The position numbers and the translations under genes were made by a program. Positions 45,500 through 56,603 of a DNA stretch of 64,000 nucleotides are shown here, piece after piece. Under the pieces are notes generated by a model, which searched no databases, was not told the DNA's origin, and was given only the letters and a program-made list of their open reading frames with translations. The number at the start of each line of letters is the position of its first letter. The stretch's first letter is position 1. Source of the stretch: Nicotiana tabacum (taxonomy: Eukaryota; Streptophyta; Magnoliopsida; Solanales; Solanaceae); contig NC_134087.1 in the NCBI RefSeq assembly GCF_000715075.1, forward strand, positions 128,981,518-129,045,517. The letters run 5' to 3'.

Positions 45500-47260
45500 C
45501 ACATTTGAAAATTGGCACATCTGGCTGTGACGACGCTCCCATAACCGCCCTGATTTCCTTCTTTAGATTCAATACTCGACCACTTTCCTTCAACTACTCG
45601 ACAAAAAAAATACCCCTACTTCAGTCCATACCACCCAGATTATACCCCCAGTAATCCCTGCAAATCCATTAAACCCTCCTATTCACACCCTTATGTACCA
45701 AATTACATTCAAACACCACAAAACCCACTAGTTTCTACCAACATAGTTCACACCCATCCTCGTGATGGCTTCACCTTTACAACTAACCAAAACCATCACA
45801 TACTCGCGGCAGATATTGTTGCACATAAGTGATATGTTCCTCCCTTATTTTCCATTTTAGAACCCACATTCACAATGCTTGTCACGGTCAGGATGTCTTA
45901 TAAAGTTGATCAATATGCCGAAATGGAAAAGGAAACTAATTATAAGGAGGAAGAATCAGTGTCCGAGAAATTACGAGCATTGAGAAAATAAACGAAGAAC
46001 CTTCAGGTCGCTTGAGAAAGTGAAAGTCTAGATGATAAGGATCTGTGTATCCACCCTAATATGGAAATGTCGATTGGGTGCTAGCCTCCGATATCTTTGA
46101 TGGGATAGGTGATCCCCATGAACACTTGAGAGACTACAACAATAAGCTGTTGGAGTGGGAAGAAATGAGAAGTTGAGGATGAATTTGTTCATAAGGAGTT
46201 TGACAGAGGAAACACTTACTTGGTACACTCACCAAGATCCCCGAAACTGGAGGGAGTGGTAGGATATGGCAGAAGATTCATTAATCACTTCTGTTTGAAC
46301 ATAGAAATTACCCCTGATAGGTTCGCTCTGGTAAACTTGCAGAAGAAGTTGTCCGAATCATTTCAAGAGTATACACATCGATGGAGGTTGGAGGCTGCCA
46401 GAGCACAGCCCCCACTAGATGAAAGTGAATTGACTAAGTATTTCACCAAGGCTTAGGAAGGAATCTATTTTGAGAAAATAATGGGCATTATAGGGCAGAA
46501 GTTCTATGAACATGTTAGAATAGGAGACTTATTAGAGAATGTATAAAGCCCGGCGAGGTACAATCTATGGCTGCATTGCAAGTAGCTAGCAAAGCAATCC
46601 AATCTAGTTCAATAGGTAGCGGAAAGAAGACAAAGGAAGAGGTATCAATAATTGTTTCTTATTGCCAGTCTAATCCACACTTTTGAAACAACTCTTACTC
46701 TCCAAATACTCATTCCCCACACCTACATACTTATGCTCCAATATATAATACACAGCCATACTACAATTCCCAACCTCAATATAATCCACCTTGCACCCAC
46801 ACAAATCCAAATCCACCATGACCATATGCTCGAGTTCAAATTACCACTCACCACAATCGACCCACCTATTCACCCCGGCCTGGCCCAAATTTTGAAGAAA
46901 GAGGTTCCAAAAACTACACCCTGATTGTTAAACCTTTGGCTCAACTATTTGAAAGACTGAGAAGAGTAGGCTTAATATATCCAATAGAAGGAAGGGTTCC
47001 TGAGTATCCTTCAAAATACTTTGATGCAACCAAATGGTCTATCTACCACTCAAATGAACCACGTCATGGTACCGAGGATTTCTTCAAATAGAAAAATGAA
47101 ATTGAGTCACTGATCAAAAGTGGAGCCATTCTGTGCACCCGAGCACCGCACAATTTGAACCGTAACCCATTGTCAAACCAATATAATCAAGAAGCTAATA
47201 TGATTACCCTCATGCCAGCAACAATCCATCATTGTTATTATGGATGAGGATGATTGGGAA
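45500..47260 (+). pseudogene. gag of element E, decayed
   Basis: A proline/tyrosine-rich beginning, then a capsid-like core with RFALVNLQKKLSESFQEYTH and RWRLEAARAQPPLDESELTK (46320-46440), equivalent to the D and F segment around EFGFRWREQAARVDPP. The knuckle remnant near 47040-47080 reads YHSNEPRHGTEDF and has lost its cysteines. Many stops and shifts are present. Confidence 0.7.
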
Positions 47261-47399
47261 AACAAGACACTCCCGTAGATATATTAGTAGAAACGGAAAG
47301 CTAAGGTGACGGATTCCACAGCGGCTCATTGAATGACCAGGTCATGGAGGTGTTACGCTCGTGAGCAAGTAAACCGAGGAAATCTAGAAAGTAACAGAT

Positions 47400-48290
47400 T
47401 TAGAGAAGGAACATAACAGACCCGGAGGCCGCGGAATTTTGGAAGAAGATGTCAACCAAAGAATATTTCATGGAGGAACAATTTAAGAAAACCTCGATGC
47501 AAATATCAATCACGGATCTACTGATGAGTACTGATAGTCAAAAAAATTCCTTGATGAAAGTGTTAATTGGAGTAAACGTTCCGATCAACACTATCAGAGA
47601 GGCCCTGGGGACAACCATGTGGAAGATGGTTGAATCAAATATGATCACCTTCTGAAGAGATTATCTTCCTATAGAGGGCGTGGGTCATAACAAAGCTTTT
47701 CACATCACCGTCAAATGTAGAGATAAGGTGGTGTCCCAAGTACTCATTGATGGGGGATCAGGAGTTAATATCTCCCCGCTCTCTACCCTACAAGATTTTG
47801 TTATCCATCTGAGAGAAATAAAAGAAAGTCACGTGAGGGTAAGAGCTTTCGACGGGTCGTAGAAGGACGTCATTGGAGAAATCTATTTGGCTCTGCAAAT
47901 TGGACCAATTGCGTTTCCCATACTATTCCAAGTAATGGACATTTCATCTTCACACAACCTGCTACTAGGAAGACATTGGATACACATGGTAGGGGCAATC
48001 CCGTCTACCCTACACTAGTCCACAGCCAATGGAGCCTGTCAGCTTACCTTGAACATGTAGTCCCATTCATAGAAGGATTAGACGGGGTCGCTTTTCATGC
48101 GATCGAGAGCATACAGACCATGGAAATAGAACAGACCAAGCAAAATCTGGGTATGCAGTCACCATACAGATCAAAGATAGTTATGAGGTAAATGATGAAG
48201 TAAGGATACATACCAGGAACTGGGTTGGGAGCCCGATCAGACGGGATAACATAGCCGATTGAGCCCAGTGGGTAGAAAGGTATAGCTGGC
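47400..48290 (+). pseudogene. Protease and G-patch remnant of element E
   Basis: VLIDGGSGVNISPLSTL at about 47737-47787 is the aspartic protease active site (D-G-G form), followed by LLLGRHWIH near 47960 and GYIPGTGLGARSDGI near 48203-48250 as a G-patch. A TAG interrupts the frame near 47860 and further stops follow. An acceptor-like TTTTTTTCCAG ends at 48731, where the protease-RT intron would be expected to end. Confidence 0.7.
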
Positions 48291-48939
48291 ACAATGTATC
48301 AACCTCCGATTGGGAAGACTTGTACCAGTAGCTTCGGGAAGAAAGCTTTTGTGCTATAGTATGTTTTGGGTACGAGTCAGAGCTCAATACTAGAGGATGA
48401 CATCATCGATGGAATAAGAAGGATGTTCGTGACCATGATCGTGGAATGCTGTGACAAAATTGATATCAAGACACCGACCATTTAGAATGTTGGACCAGGA
48501 GAGGACTTCCAGAATTGAACCACCAGCCCGTCTTTGGTTCTCGAGAGTCTTGGCAGTGTGGAATTGTAAAACTTTTGAAAAATGTACGGGTCAATATAGG
48601 CTTGAACCGTGTCTGTGCTCTTTTGTCATTCCCCTTTTTGCATTGCTCTTTTGATGAAACAAAAAGAAATGCTTTCCAAAAATTATTGCAAACTTATTTA
48701 TCACTTTATTTATACGTAGCTTTTTTTCCAGTAATCAAAACGATAAGACCCCGCTTATTGCGATTATGATGTGTAACTAAACCCCCGATTAAGTAATCCA
48801 GATGACGAAGAATATGACAAAAGCATGATGCCAGATAATCTGCCACATGAGATCGAACAACTGGAAAGCCAAAAAAGCCTAACCTTGAGGAGATAGATGT
48901 AGTCAACATGGGAAGCAAATAAGACGTGAAATAAACCGG

Positions 48940-50400
48940 AATCATCATCCATCTAGAAGCAGAGCAGAAAGAAGAATTGTTGAGCTGCTCCAACAGTACA
49001 TCGACATATTTTCATGGTCGTATGACGACATGCCTGGATTAAGCACTGACATCATTTCACATCGATTGCCTACCGATCCTACTAGACCGCTAGTAAAACA
49101 AAAACCCAAAACATTCAAGCTGAATCTATGTTTTAGGATAAAAGAATAAGTAACCAGGAAAATAGAGGCGAACGTAGTGAGGGCCACCAATTATCCCACA
49201 TGGTTGGCGAATATCATCCCGGTACCAAAGAAGGATGGGAAGATTAGAATAAGTGTGGATTATCGATAAGTTAACAAGGCCACCCTAAAGGATGATTTTC
49301 CTATACCAAATATTCATATCCTCATCGACAACTGCATGAATTATGAGCTATAGTCATTCGTGAATTGTTTTGCCGAGTACCATCAGATCCTGATGCATGA
49401 AGAAGATGCAGAGAAGGCAACATTCACTATGCCTTGGGGAGTTTACTATTATAGTGTTATGCCATTCGGCCTCAAGAATGTTGGTGCTACGTAGACAAGG
49501 GCCATGACAACCCTCTTTCACAACAAGATTCACAAATATGTCTAGGTATATGTGGATGATGTCATCACCATGTCTTGAAAGAGTCTAGAACATTTGGACA
49601 TCCTGAAGAAGTTTTTCATACGCTTGTAGAGGTATAGTTTGAATTTGAACCCTGCAAAATGCGTGTTCAGAGTCCATGCTGGAAAGTTGCTAGGTTTCAT
49701 CGTAAGCAGGAAGGGGATGGAACTGGATCCTTCAAAGATCAAAGCCGTTCAAGAGTTGCCACCGCCCAAGAGAAAGAAAGATGTGATAAGTTTCCTTAGA
49801 AGGTTGAATTACATTAGTCAATTTATAGTCCAGTCCACAGTAATTTGTGAGCCCATCTTCAAGCTGCTGAAAAAGGATGCTACTACAAAATAGACATAAG
49901 AGTCTCAGAAAGCTTTCAACAAAATCAAGGACTACTTGTTGAATCTACTAGTGTTGGTTCCTCTTGTACTCGGGAAGCCACTGTTGTTATACCTATCACT
50001 ATTGAACAATGCATTTGGATGCGTATTGGAACAACACGATGAGATTGGAAGAAAGGAGCAGGCTATCTATTGCTTAAGCAAGAAGTGCACACCATGTGAG
50101 GCCAAATATACTCCGATAGAGTGCACTTGCCGAACATCACCCAGAAATTGAGGCATCACATGTCAGCATACACCATGCATTTAATATCCCAACTTAACTA
50201 TATCTTTCAGAAGTTGGTGCCTACAGGAAAACAAGCCAAATGCCAGATTCTTCTCAGCGAATTTGACATTATATGCATAACACAGAAGGCTATCAAAGGA
50301 CAATACTTAGTTGACCACCTTGTTGAGAATCCAACGGACAAGAATTATGAGCCGCTCACTCCATACTTCCTAGACATAGAGGTGTTTTTCGTTAGAGAAG
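48940..50400 (+). pseudogene. Reverse transcriptase and first RNase H of element E, decayed
   Basis: One frame can be followed through many stops: SWSYDDMPGLSTDI, PTWLANIIPVPKKDGK, FAEYHQILMHEEDAEKATF, MPFGLKNVGAT and VYVDDVI (about 49545-49565). The best open part is 49639-49893. RNase H follows with EQHDEIGRKEQAIYCLSKK (about 50030-50090). Stops include TAG at 49351 and TGA in place of an expected arginine after YVDDVITMS. Confidence 0.8.
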
Positions 50401-50961
50401 ATATTGTAGAGTCATACCTATGGTGGAAAATATTCTTCGATGGAGCAACAAATTTTAAAGGAGTAGAAATTGGGGCGGTCCTAATTTCATAATTAGGACA
50501 GCATTACCTGGCATCAGCAAAGATTAGGTTCACTTGCACCAATAATATAGCCGAGTACAAAGCTTGCATCCTTGTGATGGAGGTTGACATAAACAAGGAG
50601 CTTCTAGTCATAGAATATTCTGATCTGTTGATACATGACGTTCAAGAAAAATGGAAAACCAAGAACATCATGGTCCTTCTGTACCTACACTATGTAAATG
50701 AGCTATGCAAGAAGTTCATAAAGATCGAGTTCGAGCACATTCCCAAGATTCAAAACGAGTTTGCTGACGCTCTCGCGACCTTTCATCCATGATCTGCATC
50801 CAGAAAGGAATTAAATCGACCCTATTGAGATGGAGATCAACTATCAACATGCGTACTATTTTCATGTAGATGAAGAGAAAGACAGTGAGCCATGGGACTA
50901 TGACATCAGAAGATTCATTCAAACAAGAGAGTATCCGGAGAATGCTACTAATAGTCAGAAG
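50401..50961 (+). pseudogene. Archaeal-type RNase H of element E, cut by element F
   Basis: IFFDGATNFKGVEIGAVL, NNIAEYKACIL and NEFADALATF are recognisable. The third catalytic aspartate (GDSDLL in D) reads EYSDLL, so it is lost. The sequence continues toward integrase but is cut at 50961 by the F LTR. Any integrase of E would lie beyond F, outside the window. Confidence 0.75.
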
Positions 50962-53585
50962 TGTAAGCACGTGATTTTTGACCCTCCCCGAGAATTTTCA
51001 CATTTTTAGCGTGAATATGTGAAATTGGGTCTAGTATAGCTATTTTAACTATTTTTTACTTTATTTCGTTGCAAAAAGAAAATTTCAAAAAATATATATA
51101 TAAATTTTAGTTTATGTATCTCTCATAAACTTGAAAAATACAAAAATTGCACTTTATTTTTTGTACTTTATATAATTTCGAAAATTACAAAAAATATAGT
51201 TCTATTAAGGTTTTATAGTCATTTTTAACTTTGAAAAATACAAAAATATTACCTCATATTTTATCTTAATATTTAAAAACGAAAATTATAAAAAAAATAG
51301 TTTTATTAATATTTTTGTAGCTATTTTAAATCTTGAAAAATATTTAAAAGGATATAGTTTTGTTTAAATACTAGTCTTATTTTTGGTAGTTATTTTGCTT
51401 ACATAGGACTAATTAAGCAACGTGTTCCTATTTCTCGAGTTCGGGCAAAAGAATAATATTCGGGTTCAAACTACCCGGTTTTAGGCCTAATTTTCGGACC
51501 TAGCCCATAATAAACCGAGTCCAGGACACATGGGGAACCCCACCACGTGTGGGGGACATAAGTCTCGAACCCCACCACGCGTGGGGCTCATTTTTCTTGA
51601 CAAAACCCATGTCAAATACACGGACTAATTTTGGGGAAAGGGGGGACTTGGGAAAAATCTTGAAAATGGACAGTTTTTGAAACCAAAATGACTGTTCATA
51701 CTTCTTCTTCCTCCTGTGAAAACAAAAAACCTTCTGAACCCTAATTCACTGTTCCTTCCTAAAGAAGAAGAAGGAAAACTCCAGCGACCAACCAGTCCCT
51801 CTCCGTCTCGCCCCCTCCGTCAAACAACCAAACAGGCGACCCCAGCAGTTGCACCGCCGTCCCAGCTGCCCGTCGCAACTGCCTCCACCTCCAGTTACCA
51901 GCCTCATCGTCGACCACTGTTCCTGCTTCTTCTTCCTGAAGAAATTAGAACAAAAACCCTACGCCCACACGTCCGAACCCACCAGCTCCTCACCACCACC
52001 CAAACACTACCACTAAACAGACCCCTCCATCGTCCAGCTGCTGCCCGTCAAGCAGCAGCTATCGCTGCTGCATCGTCAAGCCTCATCGTCGACCACTACC
52101 CGTCGAACCCCACAACTAGCCAGAAAAAACCAGCAACCCACGCCCTCACGTCCAAACAAAACCAGAAAAAACCCTACCCATAAACCACTGTAACCAGCCC
52201 CCCACTCCCTCACGTCGTCACTGGCACCAACCACCCGTAGCAGCGTCGACCACTCTCCGAACAACCACCCCTTCTCCTCCAATCCCATCACAACCGGGCG
52301 ATTATACAGTCGCCATTCGCGTGTCCAGTGACCGCTATTTCTTCGCTGTCGTCGTGCAGTCCGTCTGAGGTCGTCGTTGGGTTGTGCTCGTGGCTTCCGG
52401 TCTGATATCGTTGAGCTTGACGTCGAGTTTGGTCGTTGAGGTCGATGTAGAGGTTTGGTCCATGGTTCTATTCGTTTCTGTTTGTTCAAGTTAGTAAGCC
52501 TCAATGTATTAGATAAAGAAACGTTACTTTAAATGTTCGAAGATGCAATATAGAGATTGACATGAAATTTTTCTGCTTATGTTTCACTGTATGCATTTCG
52601 GTTCATCTTTGTATTATGTTATTCTTGTTTACTTGATGTCATTTGATTTAGTTGTATTAGTTGTTCTATGACACAAGTTTGATGTTAGTCCGTTCGCCCT
52701 TCCTTTTGCTTAGTTCATTCGGACAAAAAAAAAAATTAGCATTAGTACTTGTTGTTACTACTTCCGAAACACTCGTTCACTAAACTCATTTTATTAATTT
52801 TTTGACAAGTTATGAGATTTTAGTTGTAAAGAAGCCGTAAGGTTTAGTATTGTTAAAGGCGTAAAAATGGCATCCTTTTTTAAAAAAAAATAATAATAAT
52901 AATAAAAAAAAATAATAATAATAAATAAATAAATAGAATGAGACGAGCCTCGCCAAATAAAACGTACAGATTGCGGGGCCCTCACAAAATGTATGGTCTA
53001 ATTAGAATTCGGAAGGACCGTTTAGCGAATTTCACGGTCTTCCCAAAATAATAAACGCGACAGTCTCTTTAGGCGCGTGTTTAATAATTTACTTTTCTTA
53101 ATTCGGGTGCACATTTATGTGACCCAAATCCAAATCTCAAAACATCAAATAAAATGCGTTCCGGATTGTGGGTGCATTTCATGTGACGCAGTCCAAAGAT
53201 GTGTTTTAAGCGATGTTCACATTCTTGTAAAAACAATAATAATAAAGCGGTTAAAAGTTAAAATTTGCACATAAGTTCATACTTGTATAAAATCAGATAA
53301 TCAAGCCGAATATAACAATTGAGCGACCGTGCTAGAACCACGGAACTCGGGAATGCCTAACACCTTCTCCCGGGTTAACAGAATTCCTTATCCGGATTTC
53401 TGGTACGCAAACTATAATATAGAGTCATTATTTTCCTCGATTCGGGATTAAAATTGGTGACTTGGGACACCCTAAATTTCCCAAGTGGCGACTCTGAAAT
53501 ATATAAGCAAATCCCGTTTCGATTGTCCTTTAATTGGAAAAAACTCCCCCGCGCCCCCTCGGGTGCGGAAAAAGGAGGTGTGACA
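50962..53585 (+). repeat. 5' LTR of element F
   Basis: Starts TGTAAGCACGTGATTTTTG and ends GGAGGTGTGACA. Its ends and last 600 bases are similar to the D LTR (20330-20923). The middle differs: a C-rich leader at about 51700-52260 contains a proline/serine-rich open frame of 155 codons (51716-52183), followed by AAT repeats at 52885-52935. Two strong hairpins lie at 53327-53374. Confidence 0.88.
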
Positions 53586-53589
53586 GCTC

Positions 53590-53627
53590 TGGCGACTCTG
53601 CTGGGGATTAGAACCCAGAACCACTGG
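53590..53627 (+). other. Primer-binding site of F, tRNA-Arg type, extended
   Basis: TGGCGACTCTGCTGGGGA followed by TTAGAACCCAGAACCACTGG. Like D, the similarity to the complement of tRNA-Arg goes well beyond 18 nt, here with several differences. Confidence 0.78.
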
Positions 53628-54191
53628 TTCAGGGTTAGAAATTCGAGCTTATATAAATTGTTATATTTGGATTTATCTGATTTTTACATGTTTTGAGCCT
53701 AATGTGCTAAATGTTGCTTTTACCGCTTTGATATTATGTGAACTGTATATAAATTGTGCCGAAACCCATCTTCTCTCTGAGTCTTCTGAATCATGAAGAA
53801 GGGTGTACTTCGTACGACTTCTTTTCTGTATAGTGTCAAATCCCAATTTAGAACGAGGTTCGGACAAGTTGCTAAGCCGGTGAAGCTTCTGTATTCCCGG
53901 TACGCTGCCCCTCCGGCTCGAGCTGTCCGCTTGGGTAAGCCAGGTCTAGAACAAACACCCAGGTTTTGAACCTAGTATAACAAAGCCACATGCCGGATCC
54001 CTAGTAGGAACGTTTATTTGCATCATGTGCATTTGACTTAGGGGACTCAACACAGGGGTTGGGTCCGTCTAGGACAAGCAACCTGAAAATAATAGACCAG
54101 CTTTTGGCATCCTATGTGCTACATGTTGTATTTAGTCAAGGGCGAATGGGTCATTTGGTCATTTCCAGCATGGTGTTATTTTAATCAAAGC

Positions 54192-54410
54192 ATGGGGAAC
54201 ATTTGTGGAATCCAAGGAGCCTTGGAATTCCCTATGTCCCCCACGCTTCATTTTGGGAAAAGCACCTAGGGAACATTTGTGGAATCCAAGAAGTCTTGGA
54301 ATTCCCTATGTCCCCCACGCTTCATTTTTGGGAAAAGCACAGGGGGAACATTTGCGGAATCCAAGAAGTCTTGAAATTCCCTATGTCCCCCATGCCACAT
54401 TTTTGAAAAT
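54192..54410 (+). repeat. Triple tandem repeat of about 78 bp in the F leader
   Basis: Three units starting GGGGAACATTTGTGGAATCC, each containing TTGGAATTCCCTATGTCCCC and CATTTTTGGGAAAAGCAC. Unit 1 holds TCCAAGG/CCTTGGA, able to form a hairpin. No counterpart is seen in D. Confidence 0.85.
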
Positions 54411-54833
54411 ATAATAAATATAAAAAATAAAATATATGTATATATATAGAAAGAAACATAGGAAATTCAAAAAAAAAAGGGAGATTGTGTATGTTTTCAT
54501 CATCCACAAATTAGAAAATAGTGGAAAAGAGGAGAAAATAACAGTGTAGAGATATAACTACTTATTTTTAGAAGAAAAAACCAATGTCCGAGTAGGTATC
54601 AAAACTCTGACGAAATTTTGGAAAAAAAAATGTCTTGTTAGTTTGTTTTGTTAAAAGCAAAGGAAAAGTAGAAAAAAATCATCATTGTTTTGCCTTGCCA
54701 TAAAAATGAAAGTAAAAAAAAAAAAAAAGGGGTCTTGTTTTTAAAATAGGTTTATTTATGAAAATGCCGAAATTAAAATAATCCAAAAATATTTTCCATT
54801 ATTCACTTCTTTAGAAAGTCTTCCTAATTTTTT

Positions 54834-54896
<63 letters not shown>

Positions 54897-55194
54897 CGAA
54901 ATATTTTGATTCTTCTTTCAAAAATTGAAAAGAAAATTCAAAATTCAAAAAAAAAAACATTTTGAGAAGCATTTCTTTTATTAAAAGCAAAATTCCAAAA
55001 AATATTTTCTTCTTCTTCTTTAGAATAAAAAAAAAAGCAAATGAAATTCAAAAAATATATCTTAGAAGTATTTCTTTAAAAAAAAAAGATCAATCAAAAA
55101 TCCAAAAATATACTTCATTTCTTCTTTTAAAGTAGTTCTTTCACAAATTCACAAAAAAAAAGAGGAGTTAGTTCATCTACTTATTCCTGATTGC

Positions 55195-55261
55195 CCGAAC
55201 TACGCGGGTTTGATTCTCACCGGATGTGAGATACGTAGGCAGCCCTCATCGGGTCCAACCC
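55195..55261 (+). ncRNA. Tat/Ogre structured RNA module, F copy 1
   Basis: Outer stem CTACG 55200-55204 with CGTAG 55234-55238. Inner hairpin TCTCAC 55215-55220 with GTGAGA 55226-55231. Third helix GGGTT 55206-55210 with AACCC 55257-55261; D has AGTT/AACT at this place. Confidence 0.65.
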
Positions 55262-56181
55262 CACCTTTTGCTAAAAAGCCAAAAAACAAATAATAATAAT
55301 AATAATAATAATAACAAAAAATACATGTCAAATTTTAGTTTTTGTCATAAAGAAGTCGGGTGACGCTGTTTTATCAAGACATAGCCGAATGTTCCCGAAA
55401 GGGACGCCGGAAGGCTGACTTGGCATAAACAGCCACCTTTGGGTCATTTTAAGATTTGGTCCAGTTGACCCACACAGCCTTAAAAATCTTCGTCCCCGAG
55501 ACGTTGACAGACCGTGTTTGCAATATTGGGTTTCCTATTTTTGAAAAACAATAAAAGAGTCATAACTAAGTCAGGAGATGCTGTTTGGCATAAATAGCCG
55601 AATGTTCCCGAAAGGGACGCCGGAAGGCTGACTTTGCATAAACAGCCACCTTTTGGGTCATGTCTAGGAGTTTGGTCCAGTTGACCCACATAGCCTTAAA
55701 AAGCTTCGTCCCCGAGACGCTGAAGGGCCGTGTTTTGCAACACCATGTTTTATTATAATTTGAAAAAAAGAGTCGACGGTCAAGTGAATACCGTTCAAAT
55801 TTTGTCATAATAAGCCGAGCCAGCTTCGGCCGCGTCTTAAACCGTTCTTGCCGAAATAACCTTAGAGTATCTTTCAGTTGTCGAAAGGTTATTTTCGTAA
55901 AAGAATGGACAAGTTTGTAAAGTGTCAAAATAATCCTCCTCGGCCTCAAAATTCTTGTGAAATTCGGAAGGGGCCACATTTACAAAAAATAACCATTTGG
56001 TTGCATTTGTCGAACAGAGAAAGGGAGTTAGCCTTTTGTTTTTGAGTTTATAAATCTCTTGATTGAAGTATATGGGTTATTTGATTTCGAGTTTGTAGGT
56101 CATCTTCATAACTTTGAAACTCAGTTTGTTTTAATATGAAAATTGAAAAATGGTTTGTTATTGTTTATCTCTTATTGGTCC

Positions 56182-56245
56182 GAACTACGCAAGGTCTGAT
56201 TCATGCGGGGGCATGATACGTAGGCAATCTCCATAAGATTCGACC
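56182..56245 (+). ncRNA. Tat/Ogre structured RNA module, F copy 2 (before gag)
   Basis: Outer stem CTACG 56185-56189 with CGTAG 56219-56223. Inner hairpin TCATGC 56201-56206 with GCATGA 56211-56216. Third helix GGTC 56193-56196 with GACC 56242-56245. Confidence 0.65.
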
Positions 56246-56603
56246 ACAACAAAAAAAAATAAAAAAAAATAAAAAAATTTTTGAAAAAAGAAAAAAAAAG
56301 AGAAAAGAAAATACAAAATATAATAAAATACAGGGGTTCCCAAAGTACTTCAAAGGGGCAAATAAGCAAGCCGGGATGACGCATGTTGTTTGAAGCAGGG
56401 ATGACGCATGTTGTTTGAAGCAAAGCATGTTAGAAACGGTTAACTGCCTAGGGGCATTGCATCCTCAATGTGTTGTTATCAAATCTGTTAAACTCTAAAC
56501 GCTAACAAGTTTGTTGTTTTCCGAATCTCAAACAGTTAGTTGTTAAAGAATTCTGGCAACACACCCTTACCAAACTAGATCCAAAGGACCGATAACAACA
56601 AGC

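Larger units (their letters stand above)
53586..56603 (+). other. Leader of element F, ORF1 deleted
   Basis: Contains the conserved hairpin AAGAAG/CTTCTT at 53796-53823, a block equal to the D leader (53850-53960), three units of about 78 bp at 54192-54410 (each with TCCAAG...CTTGGA pairing), AT microsatellite 54837-54890, RNA module copy 1 (55195-55261), an AAT run at about 55287-55312, a duplicated unit of about 200 bp (about 55370-55530 and 55575-55740), RNA module copy 2 (56182-56245) and an A-rich tract 56248-56320. D ORF1 would fall between about 55980 and 56040, but nothing of it remains. Confidence 0.75.

Noticed and set aside
43445..50961. RNA module copies in element E
   Set aside because: Only isolated words such as ACGTAG (48716 and 49492) occur, without flanking pairing.
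52076..52504. Minus-strand frame of 142 codons in the F LTR
   Set aside because: Antisense of the GC-rich leader with no recognisable motif; GC-rich DNA has few stops.
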